Source of the DNA: CAYJHC01 sp964370035 | Lineage (GTDB): Bacteria > Bacillota > Clostridia > Peptostreptococcales > Anaerovoracaceae | DNA: 19,951 nt | Direction of reading: 5' to 3' | Assembly: GCA_964370035.1 (NCBI GenBank) | Contig: CAYJGT010000025.1 | Span: 1-19,951, forward strand | Part shown: piece after piece, positions 1 to 7,729 of the stretch | How the letters are laid out: every line of letters starts with the position of its first letter | Position numbering within the stretch: position 1 is the first letter of the stretch | The notes under the pieces: model-generated | What the model saw: the letters and a program-made list of their open reading frames with translations, nothing else | Databases searched by the model: none | Told to the model about the DNA's origin: nothing | Translations under genes and position numbers: made by a program

Positions 1-530
1 TAACGGAAGAAGCATTAATCTTTGGTGGTTCAACTATGACAACTACAGATATAGCAGTTAGGCTTGGAATGGCTAATCTAGGCGACTCAAATAAAGTTGC
101 ACATATAGAAGAGATCTTTGCAAAAAAAGCTATGAAAGTTATGGTTGAAATGACAGAAGATGCGTTAGATTCTATGAAGATTTCTAATGCCGATGCAGAG
201 GTAATTCTAGTTGGTGGAGGATCTGTAATACTTCCGACAAAACTAGAGGGCGCAAGCATTGTAGAAAAACCAAATCATTTTGGATGTGCAAATGCCATAG
301 GTTCTGCTATCTCAAAAGTGTCCGGAACATATGAGCAACTAATAAACTATGATGACACCCCACGTGAAGAAGCTTTAGAGATTGCGAAGAAGGAAGCTAT
401 TAACCTTGCTGTTTCAGCAGGAGCTATAGAAAGTACTGTGGAAATTATTGACATCGAGGACATTCCTTTGGCTTATTATCCAGGAAATACCAATAGAGTT
501 AAAATAAAAGCAGCAGGAGACTTAGCATAA
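1..530 (+). CDS. Hydantoinase/oxoprolinase family protein, C-terminal part
   Basis: This is the 3' end of a gene that starts before the window. The frame is open from base 3 with no start needed, and it ends at TAA 528-530, so about 175 C-terminal residues are visible. The glycine-rich GGSTMTTTDIAVRLG stretch and the later VGGGSVILP segment are typical of the ATP-grasping actin-like fold of the hydantoinase A/5-oxoprolinase family. Members hydrolyse cyclic amides such as hydantoins or 5-oxoproline using ATP, often with a HyuB-type partner. The substrate cannot be told from this fragment. An ATG at 36 lies inside the conserved glycine-rich motif and is not the real start. The next gene downstream on the same strand is an amidohydrolase, but it lies 443 nt away beyond a strong terminator, so the two are probably separate transcripts. 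Confidence 0.85.
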   Translation, partial: TEEALIFGGSTMTTTDIAVRLGMANLGDSNKVAHIEEIFAKKAMKVMVEMTEDALDSMKISNADAEVILVGGGSVILPTKLEGASIVEKPNHFGCANAIGSAISKVSGTYEQLINYDDTPREEALEIAKKEAINLAVSAGAIESTVEIIDIEDIPLAYYPGNTNRVKIKAAGDLA

Positions 531-540
531 CTACAGTATT

Positions 541-733
541 ATGGTCGCCACTTCTCAAAGTGGCGGTTTCCATTTCAGGCTTTCAGCTGGAGATTAAATA
601 ATTAAAATATCTTACACTCAATCATCTCCGTATCGGCTTGAAATCATCGCGTGGCCTAATCATGCCCGTACGCTAGCTCATTAGCATCGATTATAATTAG
701 CTGTTGATGCTTTCAAAAAAATTAAAATAAACC
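541..733 (+). other. Non-coding, less AT-rich stretch; possible 3' UTR or small RNA
   Basis: No credible ORF lies between the hydantoinase stop and the terminator at 734-779. The segment around 640-705 is clearly richer in G and C than the other intergenic DNA here. It contains several pairings: an 8-bp hairpin with a 4-nt loop (545-564, CGCCACTT/AAGTGGCG), GGAGAT near 590 with ATCTCC near 625, and AGCATC with GATGCT around 683-711. Ending in a strong intrinsic terminator, it could be a structured 3' UTR or a 3'-derived small RNA. No known RNA family was recognised. Confidence 0.3.
545..564 (+). terminator. Short hairpin after the hydantoinase stop
   Basis: A perfect 8-bp stem with a 4-nt loop (CTCA) begins 14 nt after the stop codon. 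Only GTTTCC follows, so it lacks a proper U-tract. It may be a weak terminator or an RNA-protecting 3' hairpin. Confidence 0.35.
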
Positions 734-779
734 AAAAACTCTCCCAGCGCCGTTACTTTAATAGGCTGGGAGAGTTTTT
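734..779 (+). terminator. Strong intrinsic terminator, possibly bidirectional
   Basis: The 15-nt arm at 734-748 is an exact reverse complement of 765-779, with a 16-nt loop. The GC-rich core is CTCTCCCAGC/GCTGGGAGAG, flanked by A5 on the left and T5 on the right, so it could terminate transcripts from either strand. It isolates the hydantoinase and non-coding region from the amidohydrolase gene. Confidence 0.85.
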
Positions 780-973
780 AAAGATTTCGAATTAAAATTT
801 CAGAAAAATATTTTCACTCTATAACATTTTGTTCCTTCGATAACTTCTATAATTCTGTAAAAATCATACCACAGCTCATAAAATAGCGCAAAAAAAGTAT
901 ATAAATAATAATTAAGTTGATATATAATTAATTATCATATTTAGTCAATTAATTTAAAATTACGGAGGGTATA

Positions 974-2629
974 ATGAGCTGTAAAAAAATAATAATCTCT
1001 GAAGATAATAGTAATCTCAAATTATACAAAAATGGCAAAGTTTATCTAGGCAAACAAGACTTATGGGCTGATGCTGTTGTTACTTTCGATGATAAAATCA
1101 TGTTTGTAGGAAGCGAAGAAGATGCAAAAAACTTTTGCAAAGATCCTGAAGTTATAGATTTAAAAGGAACTTTTATGTTCCCCGGATTCATTGACGCCCA
1201 TGCACATATCATGCTTGCTGCTTATATGACCTCTGGAATTCTAATTGACGCCGAAATGGAAGAAGACGAAGTTCTTGCAGAAATCAAATCTCACATTGAA
1301 AATAACCCTAATAAAACCTCATATTTTGGACAAGGATACGGCGAGTGGTATTTTGGAGATTTGGGGCCAACCAAAGAAATGCTTGATGAAATTTGTAGCG
1401 ATAAACCAGTCCTCATATTAAGTTCTGGCGGCCATGAAGGTTTTTGTAATTCAAAGGCTCTAGAAATTGCAGAGATAACTAAAGCTACTAAGGATCCAAT
1501 CCCTGGTTTTCACTTCTTTCATCGATATGACGATGGAGAACCTACAGGAAGATTTGCTGAAACTGGCTGCATATATATGCTTTTCGATAGAATCGAATTC
1601 TTTAAAAATGAAGAAGTTAAAGGTTGGATAGAAAAAACATTGGCTTATTTATCCGAACTTGGAATAACCTCTATTGCCGATTGTGGAGCAATGCCTACCA
1701 TGGCAGAACAAGGCTTCCCTATTCTACATGAAATGGCTTTATCTGGAGCTCTTTCTCATAGAGTCTTTGGTTGTGAATTTATAAGCACTAATGAAGAGGT
1801 AGAAGATTCCCTTTCTAATCTTAAAAAATTGCACAAGAAGTTTAATGTTGAAGATTCTCTTGAATTTAATACTCTCAAAATTATAAATGATGGGACCTTT
1901 GAAAGTGCTACCGCAAGCACGATGGAACCTTATTGCCATGACGGCTCTATAGTAGAACCTATGCTTGAAGGCGAGACCCTTTCCAAGCTCTGTGTTAATG
2001 CTGCATCTTTAGGTTTCGATATTTATATACATGCAATTGGAGACAGGTCCATTAAAGCCACACTAGATGCAGCTAAAGACGTTCGAAATGCAAATTGTAA
2101 CGATACTCGAATAACCAATGCGCATACCGTACTTGTGCGAGACTGCGACATTCCATTGTTCTCAAAGTATAATGTAATTGCCAACACAACGGGTTGCTGG
2201 CATTACGGAACAGAAGATGGCCGAGAACTGCTAGGAGATAGAATAGATTATTTTTATCCTATGAAAAAACTTATTGATTCAGGAGCAAGAGTTTCACTAG
2301 GTAGCGATTTCCCAGTGGACGAACGAGGTGCACACCCAATGATTTCTATGGAGACTGCTGTTACCAGACAATTAGTTGGTGAGCCAAATGCAATCAAGGC
2401 TAAACCTTATGATCAAGCCATGAGCATTGAAGAAATAATCGATGGCTACACAGTGAATGCCGCTTATCAAATTCGAAAAGAAAAAGTTCTAGGAAGCATT
2501 GAGGTTGGAAAGTATGCAGACTTCACAGTTCTAAAAGAGAACCCATTCCAAGTAGATAGCTATAATATCCACAAAATTCAGGTGGCCCTTACAATAAAAG
2601 GCGGCAAGGTAACATATGCTGATATGTAA
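974..2629 (+). CDS. YtcJ-type amidohydrolase (amidohydrolase family 3)
   Basis: A 551-residue cytoplasmic metal-dependent hydrolase of the amidohydrolase superfamily, YtcJ/LAF3-like, which acts on amide, N-acyl or similar C-N bonds. The N-terminal beta-sandwich contains the usual imidazolonepropionase-like start, followed by PGFIDAHAH with the metal-binding HxH at about residues 76 and 78. IHAIGDRS near 350 supplies a further metal histidine, and LGSDFPVD near 447 the catalytic aspartate. The C-terminus closes with the family's GSIEVGKYADFTVL pattern. Length is normal for the family. The ATG start has a GGAGGG Shine-Dalgarno at 964-969. The natural substrate is unknown; the neighbouring hydantoinase-like gene hints at cyclic-amide or N-acyl amino acid catabolism, but that is inference. 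It sits alone between two terminators, so it is probably monocistronic. The 190-nt upstream region is very AT-rich and no single promoter stands out. Confidence 0.88.
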   Translation: MSCKKIIISEDNSNLKLYKNGKVYLGKQDLWADAVVTFDDKIMFVGSEEDAKNFCKDPEVIDLKGTFMFPGFIDAHAHIMLAAYMTSGILIDAEMEEDEVLAEIKSHIENNPNKTSYFGQGYGEWYFGDLGPTKEMLDEICSDKPVLILSSGGHEGFCNSKALEIAEITKATKDPIPGFHFFHRYDDGEPTGRFAETGCIYMLFDRIEFFKNEEVKGWIEKTLAYLSELGITSIADCGAMPTMAEQGFPILHEMALSGALSHRVFGCEFISTNEEVEDSLSNLKKLHKKFNVEDSLEFNTLKIINDGTFESATASTMEPYCHDGSIVEPMLEGETLSKLCVNAASLGFDIYIHAIGDRSIKATLDAAKDVRNANCNDTRITNAHTVLVRDCDIPLFSKYNVIANTTGCWHYGTEDGRELLGDRIDYFYPMKKLIDSGARVSLGSDFPVDERGAHPMISMETAVTRQLVGEPNAIKAKPYDQAMSIEEIIDGYTVNAAYQIRKEKVLGSIEVGKYADFTVLKENPFQVDSYNIHKIQVALTIKGGKVTYADM

Positions 2630-2631
2630 AG

Positions 2632-2690
2632 CATGGTAGCTCGGAGCGCATATTTATGCACTCCGAGCCACCATGAATTATTTTTTATTT
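2632..2690 (+). terminator. Intrinsic terminator of the amidohydrolase gene
   Basis: A long stem (2632-2651 with 2656-2675, about 20 bp with two mismatches, loop ATTT) starts just after the stop codon. Its core is GCTCGGAG/CTCCGAGC. A T-rich tract follows at 2678-2690. The convergent DUF4428 gene ends about 70 nt further on. Confidence 0.85.
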
Positions 2691-2761
2691 TCTATTCTAT
2701 ACAAATCTTTATTTTTCGCCTTTTATTTTTATGCCTTTTAGAGAGACATAAGTCAATAAAG

Positions 2762-3619
2762 TTACTCGCCCCAAGCTCTTTTTTCAGCGGCATCAGCTAG
2801 TTCTCTATGCATCACTTGATTTCCTAAAGCATTATTGGGATTATCAATTACAGATTCTTGAAAACCTGCCTTTGCTGCAGCCTTTAGATCTTCACCGTCT
2901 TTTGCCGCCTTAGCAAATTTCCCAAAAGCTTTTAATAAATCTTTACCTTGCTGAACATTTCTTTTATCCTCTTCAGTTCCAGTAAAACTTTCTTTTATGT
3001 TTTGAGCAAAGGATTTATCATCAGACTCTCTTAAGAAAATCTCATTTAGTTTATTCATTAATCTTGATGCACTCGAGAAAGTATCTGTATTTTTTTCGGT
3101 TGGAATTTTAACCTTTTCTAAATATGGATGCGCTCTTGCCTTTTCTTCATCCCTCATTCCAACACCTGCAATACCGTGACTGCATCTCATTGTAATTTCT
3201 ACTCCAACTTCGCCATACTCTTTTCCATCTTCCCCTTGACCCTCGCTATATCTTTCATAGTCAGCAATCTGATCATATCTGAAAAGTTCTTTGCAACTTT
3301 TCTTTTTAGTTTTAGGGTCTATAATCTCAAACATTGCTATACTATCCGCAAATACAATGCCTGAAAATTGATACTTATACTCATCCTTCTCATCTTTAGG
3401 TATAGTTTCAAACTCAGCATTATATAAGACACCTTGCTTTTTAAAATATTCCATATGATCTTCTACACCAGATTTGTCATAATCAGCTGGGTCAAAATAC
3501 AAACTGCAATTCTCTTTACAGTCTTTGCAAATAAATTCTCCATCTTGCAGTTTCTCTCTGCTTAATGCCCCTGCTTTTTCTCCACAAAAAGTACACTCTT
3601 CTTTTGAAAATAATCCCAT
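2762..3619 (-). CDS. DUF4428 zinc-ribbon protein
   Basis: A predicted 285-residue soluble protein. Residues 9-34 form a zinc ribbon of the CxxC-x18-CxxC type (C9, C12, C31, C34), matching the N-terminal DUF4428 domain found in many Clostridia. The following domain (about 50-150) is a mixed alpha/beta region containing a CSHGIAGVG stretch. The C-terminal third is highly charged and alanine/lysine-rich, probably helical. A longer reading up to 3643 is possible, but the ATG at 3619 has AGGAGG ideally placed (AGGAGGTTTCGTAATG), so that start was chosen. The function of the family is not established; by analogy to related domains with PH-like or SHOCT-like parts it may be a membrane- or protein-binding adaptor, but this is weak. 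It stands alone, convergent with the amidohydrolase. Confidence 0.72.
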   Translation of the reverse strand: MGLFSKEECTFCGEKAGALSREKLQDGEFICKDCKENCSLYFDPADYDKSGVEDHMEYFKKQGVLYNAEFETIPKDEKDEYKYQFSGIVFADSIAMFEIIDPKTKKKSCKELFRYDQIADYERYSEGQGEDGKEYGEVGVEITMRCSHGIAGVGMRDEEKARAHPYLEKVKIPTEKNTDTFSSASRLMNKLNEIFLRESDDKSFAQNIKESFTGTEEDKRNVQQGKDLLKAFGKFAKAAKDGEDLKAAAKAGFQESVIDNPNNALGNQVMHRELADAAEKRAWGE

Positions 3620-3766
3620 TACGAAACCTCCTGTCTTAAACAATTACACCTTAACTCAATTCATGCTTGCTCTACGATGATTTCTTTTACAACGATACTT
3701 GTATCTTGCAAAGTATTTTATTGAACCCATTGTAGTACAATTCCTTAGAAATTCATAGCCTTTTTT
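3620..3766. other. Intergenic upstream of the DUF4428 gene
   Basis: This stretch should carry the promoter of the minus-strand DUF4428 gene. A small palindrome, GATACTTGTATC, is visible at about 3697-3708. No convincing -35/-10 pair and no coding sequence were seen. Confidence 0.3.
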
Positions 3767-3826
3767 AGAAAAAACAAAAAAATAAAACTTTAGTAATTCG
3801 CATCTATTTTACGCAAATCACTAAAG
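3767..3826 (-). terminator. Intrinsic terminator downstream of rlmD
   Basis: Read on the minus strand, 3826-3811 pairs with 3803-3788 over 16 positions with three G-U wobbles and no mismatch. It is followed by a long run of mostly T (minus-strand reading of 3787-3767). On the plus strand the wobbles become A-C mismatches, so the structure is selected on the minus strand. It lies about 160 nt past the rlmD stop. Confidence 0.8.
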
Positions 3827-3839
3827 CTATATTTATAGT

Positions 3840-3965
3840 TCAATAGAAAATGTACTCTATATTCTTCAGTTTAATTAATCCTATAGGCGTTTCTTCGAAG
3901 GCAATCACAAGTATCTGCACCGCTTGTTCACTTATTCTTTACGGCAGAAAACCATTGTTAGTCAT
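3840..3965 (-). pseudogene. Possible remnant small ORF interrupted by TAA
   Basis: On the minus strand an ATG at 3965-3963 opens MTNNGFLP. A TAA follows at 3941-3939, and then the same frame continues as RISEQAVQILVIAFEET and on to a TGA at 3842-3840. The part after the stop has a protein-like, hydrophobic/charged pattern, but no family was recognised and no Shine-Dalgarno is visible. It lies between rlmD and its terminator, so it would be co-transcribed. It could be the decayed end of a gene or chance. Confidence 0.22.
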
Positions 3966-3983
3966 TTTTATATTTCTAAAATA

Positions 3984-5405
3984 TTATTCAAATCTCTTCA
4001 ATAAGCAAACACATTCAACATTCCCAGTCCCTGGAAACATGTCTACAGGTGTCCCTTCTACAAACTCAAACCCCTCCTCACAGAAACTTTTAATATCCCT
4101 TGCCAATGTTCCTGGGTCACAGGATATATAAACTAAGGCCTTGCATTTTGTGCTTGCCACTGCTTCTATAAGCTCACTGTGGCAACCAGTTCTTGGAGGA
4201 TCTATGATTATTACTTCAGCCGCTTTTATCTTCCTAGCATTTTCTTGCCCAATTCTACTATCAAACTTTTCTTCATCATCCAAAGCAATCCCCATCAAAA
4301 TTTCCTCTGCTTTGCCAGAGTAAAATAAAGCTTTTGTATTTGCATTTATTACGGCGTTTCTATTTGCATTAACAACGGCTTCTTTAAGCACTTCTATACC
4401 AAATAAATCATCCTCTCTTCCTGAAACATATAATCCTACTGTCCCCACTCCACAGTATAGATCTAAAATTGTCAAGGACTTTTCCTCTTCTCTACTTGTG
4501 TTTACATATTTCTTGGTTAAGTCTAACAGTTCTTCTGCCATTGTAGTATTTACCTGGTAAAATGAAAGTGGTGATATTTCACAGTCTAAATGACCTACCC
4601 TTTCCTTCAAAACTTGATTTCCAGCAGCGCATATTTCTCCATTTACATATACGCTCTCTAATGTATACTCAGCTTTTTCCAATGCCTCAAACAATGTATC
4701 AATCACAATTTGGGGGTTGCCTAAAAATCCTATTGCCTCTTCCGATTTCTTTCTTTTGGCTTTATAGTCATCAACATAAAAGTCTACCATCACACCGCTA
4801 TTATCAAGAGAAGTCTTAATTGTAACGCTAGTTATCCGATTACTAATAACACTCCCTAATCCTCTCAGGGTTTCCGCAATTATATCAACGGACTCCTCTT
4901 GAATTCGACAGACTTTGCAGTCAACAATGTCCTTAGATCTTTTTCTAAAGAATCCAATTTTTATACTCCCTTCTCCCTTTTTATTCATAGTATTTCTAAT
5001 TTGAACAACTGCTTTATTTCTATAATTAAATCTTTTCTCACAAGAAATAATAGGGTTAAGTTTCGGCTCAATTAACCCTCCTATTCTAGTAAGTTTATCT
5101 TTAACCCATTTTTCTTTAACTTTTAGTTCTCCAAAGTACGAAGTATTATGAAAGAGGCAGCCTCCACATATACCGCCATATTGGCAAAATGACTCTTCTC
5201 TATATTCAGATTTTTGCTCTGTACATACATTAACAAGATTTGCCTGCAAAAAGCTTTTTTTAACCTTTACAACCTTTGCTTCTACCATATCTCCTAAGAC
5301 TAAATCACCATTTACAAACACAACCATGTTATCAATTTTACCCATGCCTTGGCCCGCATCAGTTATATCCTCAATTTTTAGTTTTATTTCTTGTCCTTTT
5401 TCCAC
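3984..5405 (-). CDS. rlmD: 23S rRNA (uracil-C5)-methyltransferase, RlmD/RlmCD family
   Basis: A 473-residue TrmA/RumA-type enzyme that transfers a methyl group from S-adenosylmethionine to C5 of a uridine in 23S rRNA (U1939 in E. coli numbering; Firmicute RlmCD enzymes modify U747 as well). An N-terminal TRAM domain (about 1-60) is followed by the [4Fe-4S] ligands C74, C80, C83 and one of C163/C166. The SAM-binding motif LDLYCGVGTVGL lies at about 315-325, DPPRTG at 402-407, and the catalytic cysteine is C429 in SCDPGT. The start is GTG, preceded by AGGAG; the nearby upstream ATG is out of frame and runs into a stop. The gene is probably transcribed alone or from the whiA side, and ends before the terminator at 3767-3826. 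The exact target uridine cannot be read from sequence. Confidence 0.93.
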   Translation of the reverse strand: MEKGQEIKLKIEDITDAGQGMGKIDNMVVFVNGDLVLGDMVEAKVVKVKKSFLQANLVNVCTEQKSEYREESFCQYGGICGGCLFHNTSYFGELKVKEKWVKDKLTRIGGLIEPKLNPIISCEKRFNYRNKAVVQIRNTMNKKGEGSIKIGFFRKRSKDIVDCKVCRIQEESVDIIAETLRGLGSVISNRITSVTIKTSLDNSGVMVDFYVDDYKAKRKKSEEAIGFLGNPQIVIDTLFEALEKAEYTLESVYVNGEICAAGNQVLKERVGHLDCEISPLSFYQVNTTMAEELLDLTKKYVNTSREEEKSLTILDLYCGVGTVGLYVSGREDDLFGIEVLKEAVVNANRNAVINANTKALFYSGKAEEILMGIALDDEEKFDSRIGQENARKIKAAEVIIIDPPRTGCHSELIEAVASTKCKALVYISCDPGTLARDIKSFCEEGFEFVEGTPVDMFPGTGNVECVCLLKRFE

Positions 5406-5459
5406 CTTATCTCCTCTTCATATATTAATTTTGCTAACTTGTATTGAATCATATACTAG

Positions 5460-5495
5460 CCTTAATAAAGCTGTATGCATTTCTATTTATTAAGG
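5460..5495. repeat. 10-bp inverted repeat between whiA and rlmD
   Basis: CCTTAATAAA (5460-5469) and TTTATTAAGG (5486-5495) are exact reverse complements separated by 16 nt. No T-run follows on either strand, so it is not an obvious terminator. It lies in the rlmD leader and could be a regulatory hairpin or an operator. Confidence 0.4.
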
Positions 5496-5616
5496 GAAGT
5501 GTATAAATTCTTATTTTTGTTAGCTACTATACATTCTTCCTCACTCTAACTCTTATTTTCCAAATTTAAGAAGCATATTAAACCTATTTCAATTCATTCT
5601 ACCATTTTCTGTAAGT

Positions 5617-6564
5617 TCAACTTTTAATACTTTGGCTTATTTCTTCAATTTTACTAAGCCTTTTACTCACACCTGGCTTTTTGATAGGCGGAACGAGCAT
5701 CTCTCCAATTTCTGTTAAAGATGCTTCAGGGTTTTCAATCCTAATCTCTGCCACCTCTTTTAGCTTGTCCGGAAGGCTGCCAAGTCCTCTATTCTCTCTA
5801 ATTTTCCTAATAGCTTCAAGTTGCCGTTGTCCTGCTGCAATTGCCTTGTCTATATTTGCATTATCACAATTACTTATTCTATTTGCTTTGTTTTTTATTT
5901 CTTTTTCAATTTTAATGTTTTCATACTCAAAAACCTTGTTGTGTGCTCCCATAATTGCCAAAACGTCTATTATCTGATCCGAGTCTTTAATATACACCAC
6001 ATATTCTTTTTTTCTCATTGTTACCTTACTAAGAATTCCTTCAAAGGAGTTAAGTAGTTTTTTTATATCATTTGCTAAAATTTCAGAAGTTGTGCTAATT
6101 TCAAAATGATATCCTTTTGTAGGATTAGTAATAGTTCCTGCACCTAAAAAAGCCCCCTTCAAGAAGGCCTTTCTACAGCATTTACTTCTAATTAATCCGC
6201 TATAAATTCCATCTGAAATAAAATTATAGCCTTCTTTAATCATTAATATACCTGTTTCTCTAAGTATAGGTTCACTTCTATTTTCAGGTCCAATTGTCAT
6301 AGTAAAAAGCTTTCCCTTTTTGGGAGAATTACCCTGCCTAACTCCTGTTACTGTATCCTCATCAAAATACATTTTTATTAACATCTTAAAATGCCTTGCT
6401 ATTGCTGGATTATCGGTAATAGCCATAACTACAAATTTTCCACTGCCAACTAATTCAATACTCCCATTCATTCTAAGGAAGCCTGCAATTTCAGCAAGCA
6501 TACAACATTTTTTTTCTGTCACATCATGAGCCATTTCATTTTTTGTATCTAGTGAAAATGACAT
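5617..6564 (-). CDS. whiA: WhiA, DNA-binding division/sporulation regulator
   Basis: A 315-residue WhiA protein, the usual family length. The N-terminus begins MSFSLDTKNEMAHDV and is followed by the two-lobed LAGLIDADG-homing-endonuclease-like fold without nuclease function (about 20-215, including the KGAFLGAGTITNPTKGYH segment). The C-terminal helix-turn-helix domain lies at about 265-312 (SLTEIGEMLVPPIKKPGVSKRL). WhiA is needed for sporulation septation in Streptomyces; in Bacillus it binds DNA and affects division and chromosome segregation. The start ATG has a GGGAGG ribosome site (GGGAGGCGGAAATG). In most Firmicutes it lies directly after rapZ and yvcK; here kce intervenes and yvcK is missing. 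Confidence 0.96.
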   Translation of the reverse strand: MSFSLDTKNEMAHDVTEKKCCMLAEIAGFLRMNGSIELVGSGKFVVMAITDNPAIARHFKMLIKMYFDEDTVTGVRQGNSPKKGKLFTMTIGPENRSEPILRETGILMIKEGYNFISDGIYSGLIRSKCCRKAFLKGAFLGAGTITNPTKGYHFEISTTSEILANDIKKLLNSFEGILSKVTMRKKEYVVYIKDSDQIIDVLAIMGAHNKVFEYENIKIEKEIKNKANRISNCDNANIDKAIAAGQRQLEAIRKIRENRGLGSLPDKLKEVAEIRIENPEASLTEIGEMLVPPIKKPGVSKRLSKIEEISQSIKS

Positions 6565-6645
6565 TTCCGCCTCCCTTATTGTTTTTTAAACTATTTAATC
6601 CAACTCTTATTTTTTTCTTAGCTAAATTTTCGAGATAAACATTCC

Positions 6646-6675
6646 ATTATACACTCCTCTTCAGTTAATGCCCAA
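6646..6675 (-). promoter_or_regulatory. Candidate whiA promoter
   Basis: On the minus strand a perfect TATAAT (6651-6646) lies 18 nt downstream of TTGGGC (6675-6670), about 80 nt before the whiA start. The -35 is only a partial match. Confidence 0.4.
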
Positions 6676-6685
6676 ATCAATTTCA

Positions 6686-6723
6686 GCTAATTAATTAGCC
6701 TAACTTTTTTAAAAATTAGGCTA
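6686..6723. repeat. Overlapping inverted repeats between kce and whiA
   Basis: A perfect 14-nt palindrome GCTAATTAATTAGC (6686-6699) overlaps a hairpin made of TAGCCTAA (6696-6703) and TTAGGCTA (6716-6723) enclosing a T-run/A-run that can extend the stem. It lies 32 nt past the kce stop. On the minus strand no T-tract follows, so termination of kce here is uncertain. Confidence 0.45.
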
Positions 6724-6754
6724 GCTATCTATCATTCTTTTTCTTTTATATAAT

Positions 6755-7579
6755 TTATCTCTTTTTTATGCTTAGTATTTCTCTTGCCTCATCAGGACTT
6801 GCAACTTCCCTCCCTAAAAGCTTCGCTATTTTAACAACTTTTTCAACTAATTCTCCGTTGCTCTTTGCCAAGACACCTTTTTCTACATACAGGTTATCTT
6901 CAAATCCGACTCTTACATGGCCACCCATAATAATAGAAGCAGTAGCCATGTCGAACTCAGCTCTCCCTATTCCTGTGCCTGTCCATGTTGACCCTGGCGG
7001 AATACTATCTACGCAAAATGCTAAGTCCCTGATTGTTGCAGTCATCTGCACCCCTAGTACAAAATCAAAGTGAAGAGGTGTGTCTAAAAGGCCTTTCTTA
7101 TATGCTTTCATCGCAATATCTACCATTCCTTTATCAAAACATTCAAGTTCTGGTTTAATGCCTCTTTCCTGCATTATCTTTGCAAAGTTAAAAATTGTAT
7201 TATCTGTATTTACAAAGACCTCATCTCCGCCAAAATTACATGTACCGCAGTCTAAAGTCGCAAATTCTGGCGTAGGAGTTATTTCCGTGGATTGAAGTCT
7301 TTCTAAATCGCTCATTCCTACAGCGCCCCCTGTAGATGGTTGAATTATTACATCTGGCATCTCTTTTAAAATCGCATCAACACATGCTTGGAATCTTTCT
7401 TTACTTTGGGTTGGAGTTCCATCATCTTCCCTAACATGAAGGTGAATAATTGCAGCCCCTGCATCATAGGCACTTTTTGCTTCTCTAACTATTTCTTCAA
7501 TTGTGTATGGTACTGCAGGATTATGTTCCTTTGTTACTTCTGCCCCACAAATCGCCGCAGCTATAATTACTTTTTCCAT
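6755..7579 (-). CDS. kce: Beta-keto acid cleavage enzyme, probable 3-keto-5-aminohexanoate cleavage enzyme
   Basis: A 274-residue (beta/alpha)8 zinc enzyme of the BKACE (DUF849) family. Kce condenses 3-keto-5-aminohexanoate with acetyl-CoA and cleaves it to L-3-aminobutyryl-CoA and acetoacetate in lysine fermentation. The opening CGAEVTKE motif contains E14, which in characterised Kce binds the substrate amino group. IHLHVRE supplies the zinc ligands H46 and H48, and HVRVGFEDN contains the third ligand, E227. The family is broad, but this set of residues favours the Kce subgroup. The ATG is preceded by AAAGGAG. Unusually, no other lysine-fermentation gene (kamA, kamDE, kdd, kal, CoA transferase) is nearby. 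The gene lies alone between rapZ and whiA, with about 190 nt of non-coding DNA on each side, suggesting independent insertion and expression. Confidence 0.85.
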   Translation of the reverse strand: MEKVIIAAAICGAEVTKEHNPAVPYTIEEIVREAKSAYDAGAAIIHLHVREDDGTPTQSKERFQACVDAILKEMPDVIIQPSTGGAVGMSDLERLQSTEITPTPEFATLDCGTCNFGGDEVFVNTDNTIFNFAKIMQERGIKPELECFDKGMVDIAMKAYKKGLLDTPLHFDFVLGVQMTATIRDLAFCVDSIPPGSTWTGTGIGRAEFDMATASIIMGGHVRVGFEDNLYVEKGVLAKSNGELVEKVVKIAKLLGREVASPDEAREILSIKKR

Positions 7580-7729
7580 CTACTTCTCCTTTCAATTAAT
7601 ACAAATTTCGCCAATACATTCAAATAAACGAATTGCATATAGCATCATTTTAATATATTTAAACATTAAATCAACAGTTTATTTATACTATTATCATGAG
7701 TTTCCAACTAATTTTATTATTTTCTTCTT

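Noticed and set aside
641..720. tRNA or tmRNA in the G+C-richer non-coding stretch
   Set aside because: No T-loop GTTCRANYC motif and no cloverleaf pairing found.
3850..4131. Plus-strand ORF of 93 codons overlapping the end of rlmD
   Set aside because: Half is antisense to rlmD, no Shine-Dalgarno, and the content is typical of reverse-strand translation.
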